A stretch of 64,000 nucleotides of DNA from Microbacterium rhizosphaerae (GCF_034120055.1 NZ_CP139368.1:1612001-1676000), one strand, 5' to 3'. Positions 19,174 to 28,648 are shown, counted from the stretch's first letter. The notes: generated from the letters alone by a model not told the origin. Numbers and translations: made by a program.

Positions 19174-20256
19174 GTGAGCCCACTCGAAGACTTGCCCATC
19201 CGGGACGATCTGCGCGGCCTGAAGCCGTACGGCGCGCCGCAGGTTCCGCTCCCGGTCGCCCTCAACGTCAACGAGAACACGCATCCCGTGCCGCAGGATG
19301 TGGCAGACGACATCCTCGACTCGGTCGCCATCGCCCTGCGCGACGTGAACCGGTACCCGGACCGCGAGTTCACCGCACTGCGTGAGGGGTTCGCCGACTA
19401 TCTCGGCCACGGCCTCGAGCGCGACCAGATCTGGGCAGCGAACGGCTCCAACGAGGTTCTGCAGCACGTCCTGCAGGCCTTCGCCGGCCCGGGCCGCACC
19501 GCGTTCGGCTTCGGCCCCACCTACTCGATGTATCCGCTCCTGACTCGCGGCACGGGAGCATCGTGGCTCGCGGGAGAGCGCGAGCACGACTACACGCTGA
19601 CTCCCGGCTTCGCCGCAGCGCAGGTCGCCGATGCGCGGCCGGATGTCGTGTTCCTGTGCTCGCCGAACAACCCGACGGGCACTCCGCTCTCTCTGGAGGT
19701 CGTCGAGGCGGTCTACGACGCGTCCGACGGCATCGTCATCGTGGATGAGGCGTACTGGGAGTTCGCGCCCAAGGACGAGCGCTCCGCGCTGACGCTGCTG
19801 CCCGACCGTGACCGGCTCGTCGTGTCGCGCACGATGAGCAAGGCGTTCGCGTTCGCGGGCGCGCGTGTCGGCTACCTCGCCGCTGCGCCCGATGTCATCG
19901 ACGCCCTGCGACTCGTGCGCCTGCCGTACCACCTCAGCGCTCTCACACAGGCCGCGGCCAGCGCGGCCCTCCGGCATGCGCCGGAGATGATGCGCGCCGT
20001 CGATGAGATCGTCGAGCAGCGTGACCGCATCTCGGCGACGGTGGAGGCGCTCGGCTACACCGCGTACGAGTCGTGGACGAACTTCGTCCTGTTCGGCGAC
20101 GTCGACGATCCGCACGCCACATGGCAGCAGCTGTACGACCGCGGCGTGCTGATCCGCGACATCGGGATCCCGCACAGCCTGCGCGTCACGGCGGGAACGG
20201 AGGAGGAGACGACCGCGTTCCTCGATGCCCTCGCCTCGCTAGAATCGGCGTCATGA
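19174..20256 (+). CDS. hisC: Histidinol-phosphate aminotransferase
   Basis: HisC is a PLP enzyme that converts imidazole acetol phosphate to histidinol phosphate. The PLP lysine is Lys223 in [17 protein letters not shown], and the [17 protein letters not shown] and [10 protein letters not shown] motifs are present. The length is 360 residues from GTG 19174. It heads hisC-hisB-hisH-priA, overlapping hisB by four bases. hisG, hisD, hisF and hisI are not in the window. Confidence 0.95.
   Translation: MSPLEDLPIRDDLRGLKPYGAPQVPLPVALNVNENTHPVPQDVADDILDSVAIALRDVNRYPDREFTALREGFADYLGHGLERDQIWAANGSNEVLQHVLQAFAGPGRTAFGFGPTYSMYPLLTRGTGASWLAGEREHDYTLTPGFAAAQVADARPDVVFLCSPNNPTGTPLSLEVVEAVYDASDGIVIVDEAYWEFAPKDERSALTLLPDRDRLVVSRTMSKAFAFAGARVGYLAAAPDVIDALRLVRLPYHLSALTQAAASAALRHAPEMMRAVDEIVEQRDRISATVEALGYTAYESWTNFVLFGDVDDPHATWQQLYDRGVLIRDIGIPHSLRVTAGTEEETTAFLDALASLESAS
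20240..20245 (+). promoter_or_regulatory. Internal -10 box before hisB
   Basis: TAGAAT within the end of hisC lies 7 bases before ATG 20253, so hisB may also be expressed from its own leaderless transcript. Confidence 0.45.
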
Positions 20257-20858
20257 CGTCCGCCCGCACCGCCTCCGTCCGCCGTGCGACGAGCGAGTCC
20301 ACGGTCGAGCTCGAGCTCAATCTCGACGGCACCGGTGTCAGCCGCATCGACACCACGGTGCCCTTCTTCGACCACATGCTGACGGCGTTCGCGAAGCACT
20401 CCCTGACCGACCTCACGGTGCGCGCCTCGGGCGATACCGACATCGACGCTCACCACACCGTCGAGGACGTCTCCATCGTCCTCGGGCAGGCGATCCGCGA
20501 GGCGCTCGGCGACAAGTCGGGCATCTCGCGCTACGGCGACGCGATCGTCCCCCTGGACGAGGCGCTCGCGCAGGCCGTCGTCGACATCAGCGGACGTCCG
20601 TTCCTCGTCCACGAGGGTGAGCCCGCCGGGTTCGAGTACCACCTCATCGGCGGCCACTTCACCGGTTCGCTCGTGCGCCACTCGTTCGAGGCCATCGCGT
20701 TCCACGGCGGCATGACCGTGCACGTGCGCGTGCTCGGCGGCCGCGACCCGCACCACATCGCCGAGGCCGAGTACAAGGCCCTCGCGCGCGCCTTCCGGCA
20801 GGCCAAAGCCCTCGACCCGCAGGTCGTCGGCATCCCGAGCACCAAGGGCGCCCTGTGA
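20253..20858 (+). CDS. hisB: Imidazoleglycerol-phosphate dehydratase
   Basis: HisB dehydrates imidazole glycerol phosphate, a manganese-dependent step. The 201-residue protein is the monofunctional form and has the metal-binding histidine blocks [25 protein letters not shown] and a central [11 protein letters not shown]. It overlaps hisC (ATGA) and hisH (GTGA), and also has its own -10 box. Confidence 0.96.
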   Translation: MTSARTASVRRATSESTVELELNLDGTGVSRIDTTVPFFDHMLTAFAKHSLTDLTVRASGDTDIDAHHTVEDVSIVLGQAIREALGDKSGISRYGDAIVPLDEALAQAVVDISGRPFLVHEGEPAGFEYHLIGGHFTGSLVRHSFEAIAFHGGMTVHVRVLGGRDPHHIAEAEYKALARAFRQAKALDPQVVGIPSTKGAL

Positions 20859-21490
20859 GCTCCCGCCCGCTCGTCGCCGTCCTCGACTACGGCAGCGGCA
20901 ACGTGCACTCCGCCGTGAAAGCGCTCGACGCCGCGGGTGCCGACGCGCGCCTCACCGCGGATCGCGCCCTCATCCGGGATGCCGACGGGCTCGTCGTCCC
21001 CGGCGTCGGAGCCTTCCGTGCCGTGATGGACGCGCTGCGCGCGATCCGCGCCGACGAGATCATCGACCGCCGCCTCGCCGGAGGCCGTGCCGTCCTGGGC
21101 ATCTGCGTCGGGATGCAGGTCATGTTCGATCGCGGCGTGGAGCGCGGGGACGACACCGAGGGCCTCGGCGAGTGGCCGGGCGTCGTGACCGAACTGGACG
21201 CGCCGGTGCTCCCGCACATGGGCTGGGACACGGTGCGCGCGGGCGACGACTCGAGGCTGTTCGCGGGCATCGAGGACGAGCGCTTCTACTTCGTGCACTC
21301 GTTCGCAGCGCAGCAGTGGCACCTCAACGACACCGCGCCGCTGCGTGAGCCGATCCTGACGTGGTGCGACTACGGCTCGCCGTTCCTCGCCGCCGTCGAG
21401 AACGGGCCGCTGTCGGCCACGCAGTTCCACCCCGAGAAGTCGGGGGATGCCGGCATCCGTCTGCTGACCAACTGGATCGCGACGCTCTGA
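20855..21490 (+). CDS. hisH: Imidazole glycerol phosphate synthase, glutaminase subunit
   Basis: HisH releases ammonia from glutamine for HisF. The class I glutamine amidotransferase nucleophile is Cys84 in GICVGMQ, with the His-Glu pair in QFHPEKSG near the C terminus. It is 211 residues and begins with GTG overlapping the hisB stop codon. The partner hisF is not seen in this window. Confidence 0.96.
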   Translation: MSSRPLVAVLDYGSGNVHSAVKALDAAGADARLTADRALIRDADGLVVPGVGAFRAVMDALRAIRADEIIDRRLAGGRAVLGICVGMQVMFDRGVERGDDTEGLGEWPGVVTELDAPVLPHMGWDTVRAGDDSRLFAGIEDERFYFVHSFAAQQWHLNDTAPLREPILTWCDYGSPFLAAVENGPLSATQFHPEKSGDAGIRLLTNWIATL

Positions 21491-21545
21491 CGTCGCGCGG
21501 CGACGAGTCGCCGCATCCATCGCCTGAAGAAACACGAGAGACTCC

Positions 21546-22292
21546 ATGACCCTGTTCTCCGACACCCCGCGTCTCGTCCTGCTGCCCGCCGTCGACGTCG
21601 CCGACGGCAAGGCCGTGCGCCTGACACAGGGCGAGGCCGGCAGCGAGACGAGCTACGGAGACCCCGTGGATGCCGCGCGGGCCTGGGCGGATCAGGGCGC
21701 GGAGTGGATCCACCTCGTCGACCTCGACGCCGCATTCGGCCGCGGAAGCAACGCGTCGATCCTCCGCCGCGTGATCCACCAGGTGCGCGGAGTGCGGATC
21801 GAGCTGTCCGGTGGCATCCGCGACGACGATTCGCTCGAGGCGGCCCTCGAGGCCGGCGCGACGCGCGTGAACCTCGGCACCGCGGCGCTGGAGAACCCGG
21901 AGTGGGCGGCCGACGTCATCAACCGCTACGGCGAGGCGATCGCAGTCGGTCTCGATGTGCGCGGCACGACCCTCGCCGCGCGCGGCTGGACCCGCGAGGG
22001 CGGGGACCTCTGGGAGGTGCTCGCGCGCCTCGAGGAGGCCGGATGCGCCCGCTACGTCGTGACCGACGTGACCAAGGACGGCACGCTCCGCGGCCCGAAC
22101 CTCGAGCTCCTGCGCGAGCTGGCGAACCGCACCGACAAGCCGGTCGTCGCCTCCGGCGGCATCTCGAGCCTCGACGACATCGCTGCGCTGCGCGAGCTCG
22201 TGCCGCTCGGGGTCGAGGGCGCGATCGTCGGCAAGGCGCTGTACGCGGGTGCATTCACGCTGCCCGAGGCGCTGGATGTCGCAGGACGCTGA
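21546..22292 (+). CDS. priA: PriA/HisA isomerase (ProFAR isomerase, probably bifunctional)
   Basis: HisA rearranges ProFAR in histidine synthesis; in actinobacteria without trpF the homologue PriA also serves tryptophan synthesis. The 248-residue barrel has the two phosphate-binding halves ([12 protein letters not shown] and [11 protein letters not shown]) and catalytic aspartates in LLPAVDV and VTDVTKDG. It starts 55 bases after hisH and overlaps the SseB-domain gene. Dual activity is inferred from lineage, not visible here. Confidence 0.93.
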   Translation: MTLFSDTPRLVLLPAVDVADGKAVRLTQGEAGSETSYGDPVDAARAWADQGAEWIHLVDLDAAFGRGSNASILRRVIHQVRGVRIELSGGIRDDDSLEAALEAGATRVNLGTAALENPEWAADVINRYGEAIAVGLDVRGTTLAARGWTREGGDLWEVLARLEEAGCARYVVTDVTKDGTLRGPNLELLRELANRTDKPVVASGGISSLDDIAALRELVPLGVEGAIVGKALYAGAFTLPEALDVAGR

Positions 22293-23115
22293 CGCCCGGC
22301 ATCCGGGCCCCGCGCACGACCATCGGGCGCACTCCACCGACTCCGCGGGACAGCCGTGGCAGGGCCGCTCGTTCGAGCCGAACCCGCACGCGGCAGACGA
22401 CGGCTCCGCCGACCCGGCGCTGCTCGCGGCGCTGACGGCGTTCCGCGCCGGTGAGGGTGACGAGGTCGCGATCGTCGACGCGTACCGCGCGGCGCGCCTG
22501 CTGATCCCCCTGGTGGCCGAGAAGGGCGCGATTCCACAGGCTCAGGGACCGGATCACGAATCGCTCGAGGTGGGTGCGCACGGCCTGCCCGTCGACAAGA
22601 CGCAGGAGCTGTCGATCGTCACGGTGGCGGCCCCCGACGGCCGCCGCATCCTCCCCGTCTTCACGTCGGTCGAGACCCTCGGACGATGGGATGCCGCGGC
22701 CCGGCCGATCCCCGTCGAGGGCGTGCGCACGGCGCTGGCGGCGGCGGGCGACGAGACCGACCTCATCGTGATCGACCCGGCCTCGGACACCGAGTTCGTG
22801 CTACGCCGCCCCGCGGTCTGGGCGATCGGCCAGAGCCTCACATGGGAGCCGTCCTACCGCTCGCCGGAGGTCTACGCGGCACTCCAGCGGAGCATCGCGG
22901 GCGAGCTCGCCGTCATCGACCTCGCGGTCGCCCCCGGAGACCCGACCGGCCGCCTGCGCGGACCCGAGCTCGTCGTCGAGCTGCAGCTCATGGCGGGCCT
23001 CGATCAGGCCGAGCTCGATGCCGTGCTGGCCCGGCTCGCGCACCGCTGGGCCGCCGACGACCGCATCGCCGTGCTCGTCGACTCGCTGACCGTCAAGCTC
23101 CGCAGAGGCGCCTAG
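22276..23115 (+). CDS. SseB-domain protein
   Basis: This 279-residue protein contains an SseB-type domain (about 50-175), with LLIPLVAE, a [15 protein letters not shown] strand-turn and DLIVIDPAS. Genes of this kind often sit beside hisA/priA in Microbacteriaceae. The N-terminal 40 residues are hydrophilic and probably disordered. ATG 22276 overlaps the priA end by 17 bases, so it is probably translated from the his transcript. No enzymatic function is known. Confidence 0.7.
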   Translation: MSQDADARHPGPAHDHRAHSTDSAGQPWQGRSFEPNPHAADDGSADPALLAALTAFRAGEGDEVAIVDAYRAARLLIPLVAEKGAIPQAQGPDHESLEVGAHGLPVDKTQELSIVTVAAPDGRRILPVFTSVETLGRWDAAARPIPVEGVRTALAAAGDETDLIVIDPASDTEFVLRRPAVWAIGQSLTWEPSYRSPEVYAALQRSIAGELAVIDLAVAPGDPTGRLRGPELVVELQLMAGLDQAELDAVLARLAHRWAADDRIAVLVDSLTVKLRRGA

Positions 23116-23157
23116 CCGCTGCCGGCGCCGCCCGTGTCGCCGCAGGGCCGCACGGAG

Positions 23158-23163
23158 TAGCGT
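23158..23163 (+). promoter_or_regulatory. -10 box of the PLP decarboxylase gene
   Basis: TAGCGT lies 4 bases before ATG 23168, slightly closer than the 6-8 bases seen for other leaderless genes here. Confidence 0.4.
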
Positions 23164-23167
23164 GCGG

Positions 23168-24577
23168 ATGGATGCTGCGGAGGTGGGGCACATGGCCGAT
23201 CCGTCGTGGGGCGAGATCGATCGCGCCGTGCTGGCGCTCGTGCACGAGCGTGCGGTGGAGTGGCGGCGCGGCCTCGCTGACCGTCCCATCGCACCACGCG
23301 TCGACGCGGAGGACGTGAAGGACGCGCTCGGCCGCGAGCTTCCGGAGAACGGGGAGGATGCCGAGGCCGTCGTCGCACGTCTTGCCGACGCCGCCGAGCC
23401 GGGGATCATGGCGATGGGCAGCCCGCGGTTCTACGGCTGGGTGATCGGCGGTGCGCAGCCCGCGGCCCTCGGGGCGGACTGGCTGGTGTCGACGTGGGAT
23501 CAGAACACGGCGATGCGCGCGGTGACGCCGGGCGTCGTGGCGGCGGAGGAGCTCGCGGCGGAGTGGATCCTGGATCTGCTCGGCCTGCCGCCGACCGCCG
23601 ACGTGGGCTTCGTGACCGGTGCGACGATGGCCAACTTCACGTGCCTCGTCGCGGCCCGCGACGAGGTCCTGCGCAGGGCCGGCTGGGACGCCGCCGTGCA
23701 CGGGCTCGCGGGGGGACCCCGCATCCGTCTCCTCGTCGGCGCCGAGCGTCACGACACCGTCGATCACGCCGCCCGGATGGCGGGTCTCGGTGCACCGCGG
23801 GTGGTGGATGCCGATGATCAGGGGCGGATCGCGCCGGCGGCGCTCGCAGCGGCGCTGACGGACGGGGAGGGCCCGGCGATCGTGGCGCTGCAGGCCGGCA
23901 ATCTGCACTCCGGCGCCTTCGATCCGCTCGCCGAGTCGATCGCCGTCGCGCACGCAGCCGGAGCCTGGGTGCATGTCGACGGAGCCTTCGGGCTGTGGGC
24001 GGCGGCCTCGCCGCGCACCCGACAGCTCACCGAGGGTCTCGTGGGCGCGGACTCGTGGGCGACGGATGCGCACAAGACGCTCAGCGTGCCGTACGACTGC
24101 GGTGTCGCGATCGTCGCGGATCCCCGGGCGCTGCGCGCGGCGATGGGGATGTCGGCCGCCTACCTCGCGACGGTGGCGAGCGCCGACCACGCGGACCCGC
24201 ACGACCGCGTTCCCGAGCTGTCACGCCGGGCGCGCGGGGTGCCGACGTGGGCCGCGCTGCGGTCGATGGGCCGCGCCGGCACGGTCGCCCTGGTGGATCG
24301 GCTCGCGCGCAGCGCGACGCTCATCGCCGCCGGACTGGCGGAGATGCCCGGTGTGGAGGTCCTCAACGACGTCGTGTTCACCCAGGTGTGCGCGGCGCTC
24401 GACACGGACGAGCGCACGGACGCGTGGGCGGACGCATTGCGGACGGCGGGGGAGGCGTTCGCGTCGTCGTCCCGCTGGCACGGACGCTCTGTGCTGCGCT
24501 TCTCGGTCAGCAACTGGGCGACGGACGACGACGAGGTCGCGCGCACGCTGGCCGCCGCATCCCGAGCACTTCCCTGA
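23168..24577 (+). CDS. PLP-dependent group II decarboxylase-like protein
   Basis: This 469-residue fold-type I PLP enzyme resembles aromatic amino acid and related group II decarboxylases. The PLP lysine is Lys303 in DAHKTLSVPYD; NFTCLVAARD and HVDGAFGLWA form other parts of the site. The substrate cannot be told from sequence. I chose ATG 23168 next to the -10 box; ATG 23192 is an alternative. The gene converges with the DUF1844 gene, leaving only 9 bases between stops. Confidence 0.85.
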   Translation: MDAAEVGHMADPSWGEIDRAVLALVHERAVEWRRGLADRPIAPRVDAEDVKDALGRELPENGEDAEAVVARLADAAEPGIMAMGSPRFYGWVIGGAQPAALGADWLVSTWDQNTAMRAVTPGVVAAEELAAEWILDLLGLPPTADVGFVTGATMANFTCLVAARDEVLRRAGWDAAVHGLAGGPRIRLLVGAERHDTVDHAARMAGLGAPRVVDADDQGRIAPAALAAALTDGEGPAIVALQAGNLHSGAFDPLAESIAVAHAAGAWVHVDGAFGLWAAASPRTRQLTEGLVGADSWATDAHKTLSVPYDCGVAIVADPRALRAAMGMSAAYLATVASADHADPHDRVPELSRRARGVPTWAALRSMGRAGTVALVDRLARSATLIAAGLAEMPGVEVLNDVVFTQVCAALDTDERTDAWADALRTAGEAFASSSRWHGRSVLRFSVSNWATDDDEVARTLAAASRALP

Positions 24578-24586
24578 GCGGGGTGG

Positions 24587-24970
24587 TCAGGTGACCGGGC
24601 CGGTCCACTTCTCGCCCGGGCCCTTCCCGATCGGGTCGGGCACGACCGACGCCTCCCGGAACGCCAGCTGCAGCGAGCGGAGGCCGTCGCGCAGCGAGCG
24701 CGCGTGCATGTCGCTGATCTCGGGCGCGCCCGCGGTGATGAGGCCGGCGAGGGCGTTGATGAGCTTGCGCGCCTCGTCGAGGTCGGTCTGGGTCCCGGGG
24801 TCGTCGGCGAGGCCGACCTTCACGGCTGCCGCGCTCATGAGGTGGACGGCGGCCGTGGTGATGACCTCCACAGCGGGCACATCCGCGATGTCGCGGGTCG
24901 CGGATGCCGCCGCCCGCTCCCGCTCTTCCCACTGCGCCTGACGGCCGTCCTCACCCTGAATCGTGTCCAC
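24587..24970 (-). CDS. DUF1844 family protein
   Basis: This 127-residue protein has the DUF1844 core VEVITTAAVHLMSAAAVKVGL and DLDEARKLINALAGL. Members are small cytoplasmic proteins of unknown function, regularly divergent from infC in actinobacteria. I chose GTG 24970 (VDTIQGEDG) because the longer frame runs back into the infC leader. Its promoter must overlap the infC promoter, since the infC -10 box lies only 15 bases upstream on the other strand. Confidence 0.8.
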   Translation of the reverse strand: MDTIQGEDGRQAQWEERERAAASATRDIADVPAVEVITTAAVHLMSAAAVKVGLADDPGTQTDLDEARKLINALAGLITAGAPEISDMHARSLRDGLRSLQLAFREASVVPDPIGKGPGEKWTGPVT

Positions 24971-24984
24971 GTCACACTCTCTGA

Positions 24985-24990
24985 TAGACT
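24985..24990 (+). promoter_or_regulatory. -10 box of the infC-rpmI-rplT operon
   Basis: TAGACT at 24985-24990 predicts a transcript start near 24997 and a leader of about 220 bases before infC. The inverted TATCAG on the other strand (24986-24981) may serve the DUF1844 gene. Confidence 0.55.
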
Positions 24991-25071
24991 TGTGCGGGCT
25001 CCGGAGCGTTCTGCTCCGAGACGAAAGAGGATCACATCCCACCCGCGCTTGCCGTTCCAGGCTACCGGGTC

Positions 25072-25148
25072 GAGCACTCCGCCCCTTCCGGGGGGTAGCC
25101 AGGGTGCAGGAGCCGGTGCGCAACGCACCGCGCCCGGGTGGAGTGTTC
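25072..25148 (+). promoter_or_regulatory. Structured leader RNA of infC operon
   Basis: A 12-bp closing stem pairs 25072-25083 with 25137-25148 (two G-U pairs). Inside it are a CCCC/GGGG hairpin near 25083-25094 and a 6-bp hairpin GGTGCG/CGCACC (25115-25120 with 25124-25129), so the element folds as a multi-branch junction. infC-rpmI-rplT leaders in other bacteria bind L20 or IF3-regulated initiation complexes; a similar autoregulatory role is likely, but this fold is not one I recognise. Confidence 0.6.
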
Positions 25149-25215
25149 CTTCTTCCGCCCGCGACGCTCCCTGTGCCGCGGTGGCTCATCCACCCGCACG
25201 AAAGAGGAGTTCCGC

Positions 25216-25863
25216 ATCAGCGATCCCCGCACCAATGAGCGCATCCGTGTGCCTGAGGTCCGACTCGTCGGGCCGAACGGCGAGCAGGTCGGCGTCGTCA
25301 GCATCCAGGTTGCGCAGCGTCTGGCTCAGGAGGCCGACCTCGATCTCGTCGAGGTCGCGCCCAACTCGAAGCCGCCCGTCGTCAAGATCATGGACTACGG
25401 GAAGTTCAAGTACGAGGCCGCGCAGAAGGCCAAGGAAGCCCGCCGCAACCAGGCGAACACGGTCCTCAAGGAGGTCCGCTTCCGGCTGAAGATCGAGGCC
25501 CACGACTACACGACCAAGCTCAAGCGCGCCGAGGGCTTCCTCCAGTCCGGCGACAAGGTGAAGGCGATGATCCTGTTCCGCGGTCGCGAGCAGTCGCGTC
25601 CCGAGCAGGGTGTGCGTCTGCTGCGCAAGTTCGCGGAGGACGTGGCCGAGTTCGGCACCGTCGAGTCCAATCCGACGATCGATGGTCGCAACATGGTCAT
25701 GGTCATCGCCCCGCACAAGAACAAGTCCGAGGTGAAGACCGAGCAGAACGCCGCGCGTGCCGCCAACAAGGAGGCCGCACGTCAGGCGCGCGGCGGTACC
25801 GCACCCGAGTCCGGCGAGGCCCCCGCGGCCGCCGCCCCCGCTGCCGAGGCGGCGGCGGAGTAG
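25216..25863 (+). CDS. infC: Translation initiation factor IF-3, non-AUG (AUC) start
   Basis: IF-3 monitors start-codon pairing and keeps 30S subunits free. The family N terminus ([19 protein letters not shown]) begins exactly at ATC 25216, preceded by AGAGGAG (25203-25209) at 6-base spacing; no ATG or GTG sits there. AUU/AUC starts on infC are a known autoregulation device, because IF-3 rejects them. The 215-residue protein has both IF-3 domains plus an Ala/Glu-rich tail. An in-frame ATG at 25138 exists but would translate the leader stem. Confidence 0.93.
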   Translation: MSDPRTNERIRVPEVRLVGPNGEQVGVVSIQVAQRLAQEADLDLVEVAPNSKPPVVKIMDYGKFKYEAAQKAKEARRNQANTVLKEVRFRLKIEAHDYTTKLKRAEGFLQSGDKVKAMILFRGREQSRPEQGVRLLRKFAEDVAEFGTVESNPTIDGRNMVMVIAPHKNKSEVKTEQNAARAANKEAARQARGGTAPESGEAPAAAAPAAEAAAE

Positions 25864-25958
25864 GACTCCCCCCAGATTCCCGCACCCGCGGGTTGAGGCT
25901 CCCGCACGGCGGGAAACACCACGAAGCCCCTCCGGGGGCCCACCACCGAAGGAACGAC

Positions 25959-26153
25959 ATGCCGAAGCAGAAGACGCACTCCGGTGCCAAGAAGCGCTTC
26001 AAGATCACCGGCACCGGCAAGCTCATGAAGCAGCAGGCGAACCTCCGCCACAACTTCGAGGGCAAGCCCACCCGCCGCACCCGCCGTCTGTCGCAGGACC
26101 AGGTCCTCGCGCCCGGCGACGCGAAGGTCGCCAAGAAGCTTCTCGGCCGCTGA
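25959..26153 (+). CDS. rpmI: 50S ribosomal protein L35
   Basis: L35 is a 64-residue basic protein of the large subunit. The sequence [20 protein letters not shown] is characteristic, as is the C-terminal KVAKKLLGR. The start follows GAAGGAACG. It is the middle gene of infC-rpmI-rplT. Confidence 0.98.
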   Translation: MPKQKTHSGAKKRFKITGTGKLMKQQANLRHNFEGKPTRRTRRLSQDQVLAPGDAKVAKKLLGR

Positions 26154-26183
26154 GCGGCCCGCACAGGTTAGGAACGAAAAGAA

Positions 26184-26564
26184 ATGGCTAGAGTCAAGCG
26201 GGCCGTCAACGCCCACAAGAAGCGTCGCGTCATCCTCGAGCGCGCCTCGGGCTACCGCGGACAGCGTTCGCGCCTGTACCGCAAGGCGAAGGAGCAGGTC
26301 ACCCACTCCCTCGTCTACGCGTACCGGGACCGTCGCAAGCGCAAGGGCGACTTCCGCCGCCTGTGGATCCAGCGCATCAACGCTGCGAGCCGCGCCAACG
26401 GCATCACCTACAACCGCTTCATCCAGGGCCTCGGCCTCGCGGGTGTGCAGGTCGACCGTCGCATGCTCGCCGAGCTGGCCGTGAACGAGCCGAAGGCCTT
26501 CGCCTCGCTCGTCGAGGTCGCCAAGAAGGCGCTGCCCTCGGACGTCAACGCTCCCAAGGCGTAA
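26184..26564 (+). CDS. rplT: 50S ribosomal protein L20
   Basis: L20 (126 residues) is an early-binding large subunit protein and, in several bacteria, the feedback repressor of its own operon. The sequence [20 protein letters not shown], then [16 protein letters not shown] and [20 protein letters not shown], is diagnostic. It starts 30 bases after rpmI and is followed by a strong terminator hairpin. Confidence 0.98.
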   Translation: MARVKRAVNAHKKRRVILERASGYRGQRSRLYRKAKEQVTHSLVYAYRDRRKRKGDFRRLWIQRINAASRANGITYNRFIQGLGLAGVQVDRRMLAELAVNEPKAFASLVEVAKKALPSDVNAPKA

Positions 26565-26574
26565 GCACTTCCTC

Positions 26575-26615
26575 GAAGGGGCGTCTCCCGCGGTTCTCGC
26601 GGGGGACGCCCCTTC
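26575..26615 (+). terminator. Terminator after rplT
   Basis: GAAGGGGCGTCTCCCGC (26575-26591) pairs with GCGGGGGACGCCCCTTC (26599-26615), closing the infC operon with a long GC-rich hairpin followed by a short T-containing stretch. Confidence 0.85.
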
Positions 26616-26679
26616 GTCGTTCCCGCCGCACACCTCGATCGCGGGTGCGGACCGACCACGCCGGAGGATGCCGCGACCC

Positions 26680-26685
26680 TAGACT
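26680..26685 (+). promoter_or_regulatory. -10 box of the SpoU methyltransferase gene (leaderless)
   Basis: TAGACT is exactly 6 bases before GTG 26692. Confidence 0.55.
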
Positions 26686-26691
26686 GAACGC

Positions 26692-27492
26692 GTGCTGGAG
26701 AATCCGCGTTCGCCGCGTGTGCGCGCCGTCGCCAAGCTGACGAAGCGCAGCGCGCGGGACGAGACCGGGATGTTCCTCCTCGAAGGGCCGCAGGCGGTCC
26801 GCGAGGCGCTGGCGTCCCGACCCGAGGCGATCGTCGACCTGTTCGCGACGCCGACCGCGATGGAGCGGCATCCCGATCTGCGCACGGGCGCTGCCGCCGC
26901 CGGACGCGAGGTCGTGTACGCCACCGAGGCCGTCCTCGATGCGATGGCCGACACCGTCACGCCGCAGGGCGTCGTCGCCGTCGCGCGGCAGTTCCCGGCA
27001 TCCGTCCGCGACGTGTTCGCCGAGCGGCCGCGCCTGGTCGCGATCTGCGAGGAGGTGCGCGATCCGGGCAATCTCGGCACCATCATCCGGGCGGCGGATG
27101 CGGCGGGCGCCGATGCCGTGGTGCTCACCGGACGCACCGTCGACCCGTACAACCCGAAGGTGGTCCGCTCGACCACCGGATCGCTGTTCCACGTGCCGAT
27201 CACGGTCGGCGGCGACCTCGCGGATGTGGCGAGCCGTGCGCGAGCGGCGGGAATGCGGGTGATCGCGGCCGACGTGAAGGGCGACGACCTGCTCGAGGCG
27301 CGCGCCGGGGGCCTGCTGGCCGAGCCCACCGCATGGCTGTTCGGCAACGAGGCGCGCGGACTGGCCGACGAGTCCCTGGCTCTCGCAGACACGGCGCTGC
27401 GCCTGCCGATCTTCGGCCGTGCCGAGTCGCTCAACCTCGCCACCGCGGCGAGCGTCTGCCTCTACGAGTCCGCCTTCGCGCAGCGCTCCTGA
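26692..27492 (+). CDS. TrmH/SpoU family RNA 2'-O-methyltransferase
   Basis: This 266-residue SPOUT enzyme methylates a ribose in rRNA or tRNA. An N-terminal substrate-binding domain precedes the knot fold, with motif 1 EEVRDPGNLGTIIRAADAAG, motif 2 WLFGNEARGL and motif 3 LPIFGRAESLNLATAASVCL. The exact RNA target is not evident; 23S rRNA enzymes such as RlmB or TsnR-like proteins are related. It lies in the usual actinobacterial place between rplT and pheST, although here an importer locus is inserted before pheS. Confidence 0.87.
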   Translation: MLENPRSPRVRAVAKLTKRSARDETGMFLLEGPQAVREALASRPEAIVDLFATPTAMERHPDLRTGAAAAGREVVYATEAVLDAMADTVTPQGVVAVARQFPASVRDVFAERPRLVAICEEVRDPGNLGTIIRAADAAGADAVVLTGRTVDPYNPKVVRSTTGSLFHVPITVGGDLADVASRARAAGMRVIAADVKGDDLLEARAGGLLAEPTAWLFGNEARGLADESLALADTALRLPIFGRAESLNLATAASVCLYESAFAQRS

Positions 27493-27511
27493 CCCGGCCC
27501 GACGCACGAAT

Positions 27512-27543
27512 CGGGCCGCGCACCCGAAGAGATGCGCGGCCCG
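27512..27543. terminator. Bidirectional terminator
   Basis: Perfect 11-base arms CGGGCCGCGCA (27512-27522) and TGCGCGGCCCG (27533-27543) lie between two convergent genes. Confidence 0.82.
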
Positions 27544-27559
27544 ACCGTCGAGCGCGGGA

Positions 27560-28648
27560 TCAGCCGTTCGCGCCGGCCGCCTTCGTCGTGATCGAGGTGC
27601 CTTCGAGCTTGTTGGCGTTCTCGGCGTACGTCTGCGTGAAGGTGTTGGACAGCTTCACGCTCGAGATGTCGAGGCCGAGGGCCTTGTCCATCGCGGCGAT
27701 CGTCGCGGGACCGCCGGCGGGCATGATGCCGTCGGGGAGGAACTGCCCCTTGTCGGTGGTCAGGCCCGCGATGTAGTCGGCCTTGGAGATGGTCGCGTTC
27801 TGCACGTACTCCGCCGGCAGCTTGTCGGCGATCTCCGCGGCCGAGTGGTCGTGGATCCAGTGCATGGTCGCCACCAGGGCGTTGACGACGCGCTGGGTCG
27901 CATCCTTGTGCGAGTTCACCCAGTCCGCGTTGCCGAGCAGACCCGCGGCCGGCCAGGCGCCGCCGACGGCCTTCGTCGCACCTGCCGTCGACGCGAAGTC
28001 GAAGGCGGTCGTCGCCAGCTTCTGGCTCGTCAGCGCGGTGACGGTCGGCTGCGTGGTCATGACGCAGTCCACCGCTCCCTGCTTGATCGCTGCGATCGCG
28101 GTGGCTCCGGCGTGCACGGCCACGGTGGTGTAGTCGTTCTTGGTGAGGCCCGCCTGGTGGGCGACGAACTGGGTCAGGGTGTCGGTGCCCGAGCCGAGGT
28201 CCGTGACGCCCATCTTCTTGCCCTTGATGTCGGCCGCGGTCTGCACATGGCTGCCCGGGGTGCACATGAGTCGCTCGCCGGGAGCTCCGGAGAGCTGGAC
28301 GACGTTGATGACGTCCTTGCCCTTGGACTGGAAGTCCAGCGTGTGCAGGTACCACGCGCCGGCGAAGTCGACCTGGCCGGAGGCCATGGCGTCCTCGGCT
28401 CCGACGCCACCGTTCTGTTCGGTGGTGAGCTCGACGTTGACGCCGTACTTCTTGTAGAAGCCGAGCTGATCGGCGAGCTTGTACGGCAGGTAGATCTGCT
28501 TGTCGATGCCGCCGACCATGATCCTCACGGTCGGCATCGGCGTCGACGATCCGCCGGCGGCTGCACCGGTCGTGGTGCCGCTGCTGCAGGCGGCGAGGCC
28601 GAGCGCCAGTGCTCCGACCACCGCGACGCTCGCGATGCGCTTGTTCAT
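27560..28648 (-). CDS. ABC importer substrate-binding lipoprotein (NMT1/SsuA-like)
   Basis: This 362-residue lipoprotein has a signal peptide ending in the lipobox LAAC (Cys21), so it is anchored outside the membrane. It is an NMT1/THI5-like periplasmic-binding fold (TVRIMVGGIDKQIYLPYKLA; GQVDFAGAWYL), the type used for nitrate, sulfonates, thiamine precursors and aromatic acids. It is last in an ATPase-permease-binding protein operon. The ligand is not predictable from the sequence alone. Confidence 0.88.
   Translation of the reverse strand: MNKRIASVAVVGALALGLAACSSGTTTGAAAGGSSTPMPTVRIMVGGIDKQIYLPYKLADQLGFYKKYGVNVELTTEQNGGVGAEDAMASGQVDFAGAWYLHTLDFQSKGKDVINVVQLSGAPGERLMCTPGSHVQTAADIKGKKMGVTDLGSGTDTLTQFVAHQAGLTKNDYTTVAVHAGATAIAAIKQGAVDCVMTTQPTVTALTSQKLATTAFDFASTAGATKAVGGAWPAAGLLGNADWVNSHKDATQRVVNALVATMHWIHDHSAAEIADKLPAEYVQNATISKADYIAGLTTDKGQFLPDGIMPAGGPATIAAMDKALGLDISSVKLSNTFTQTYAENANKLEGTSITTKAAGANG

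Noticed and set aside
25138..25863. infC starting at ATG 25138
   Set aside because: The added 26 residues translate the leader stem, do not resemble IF-3, and have no ribosome-binding site.
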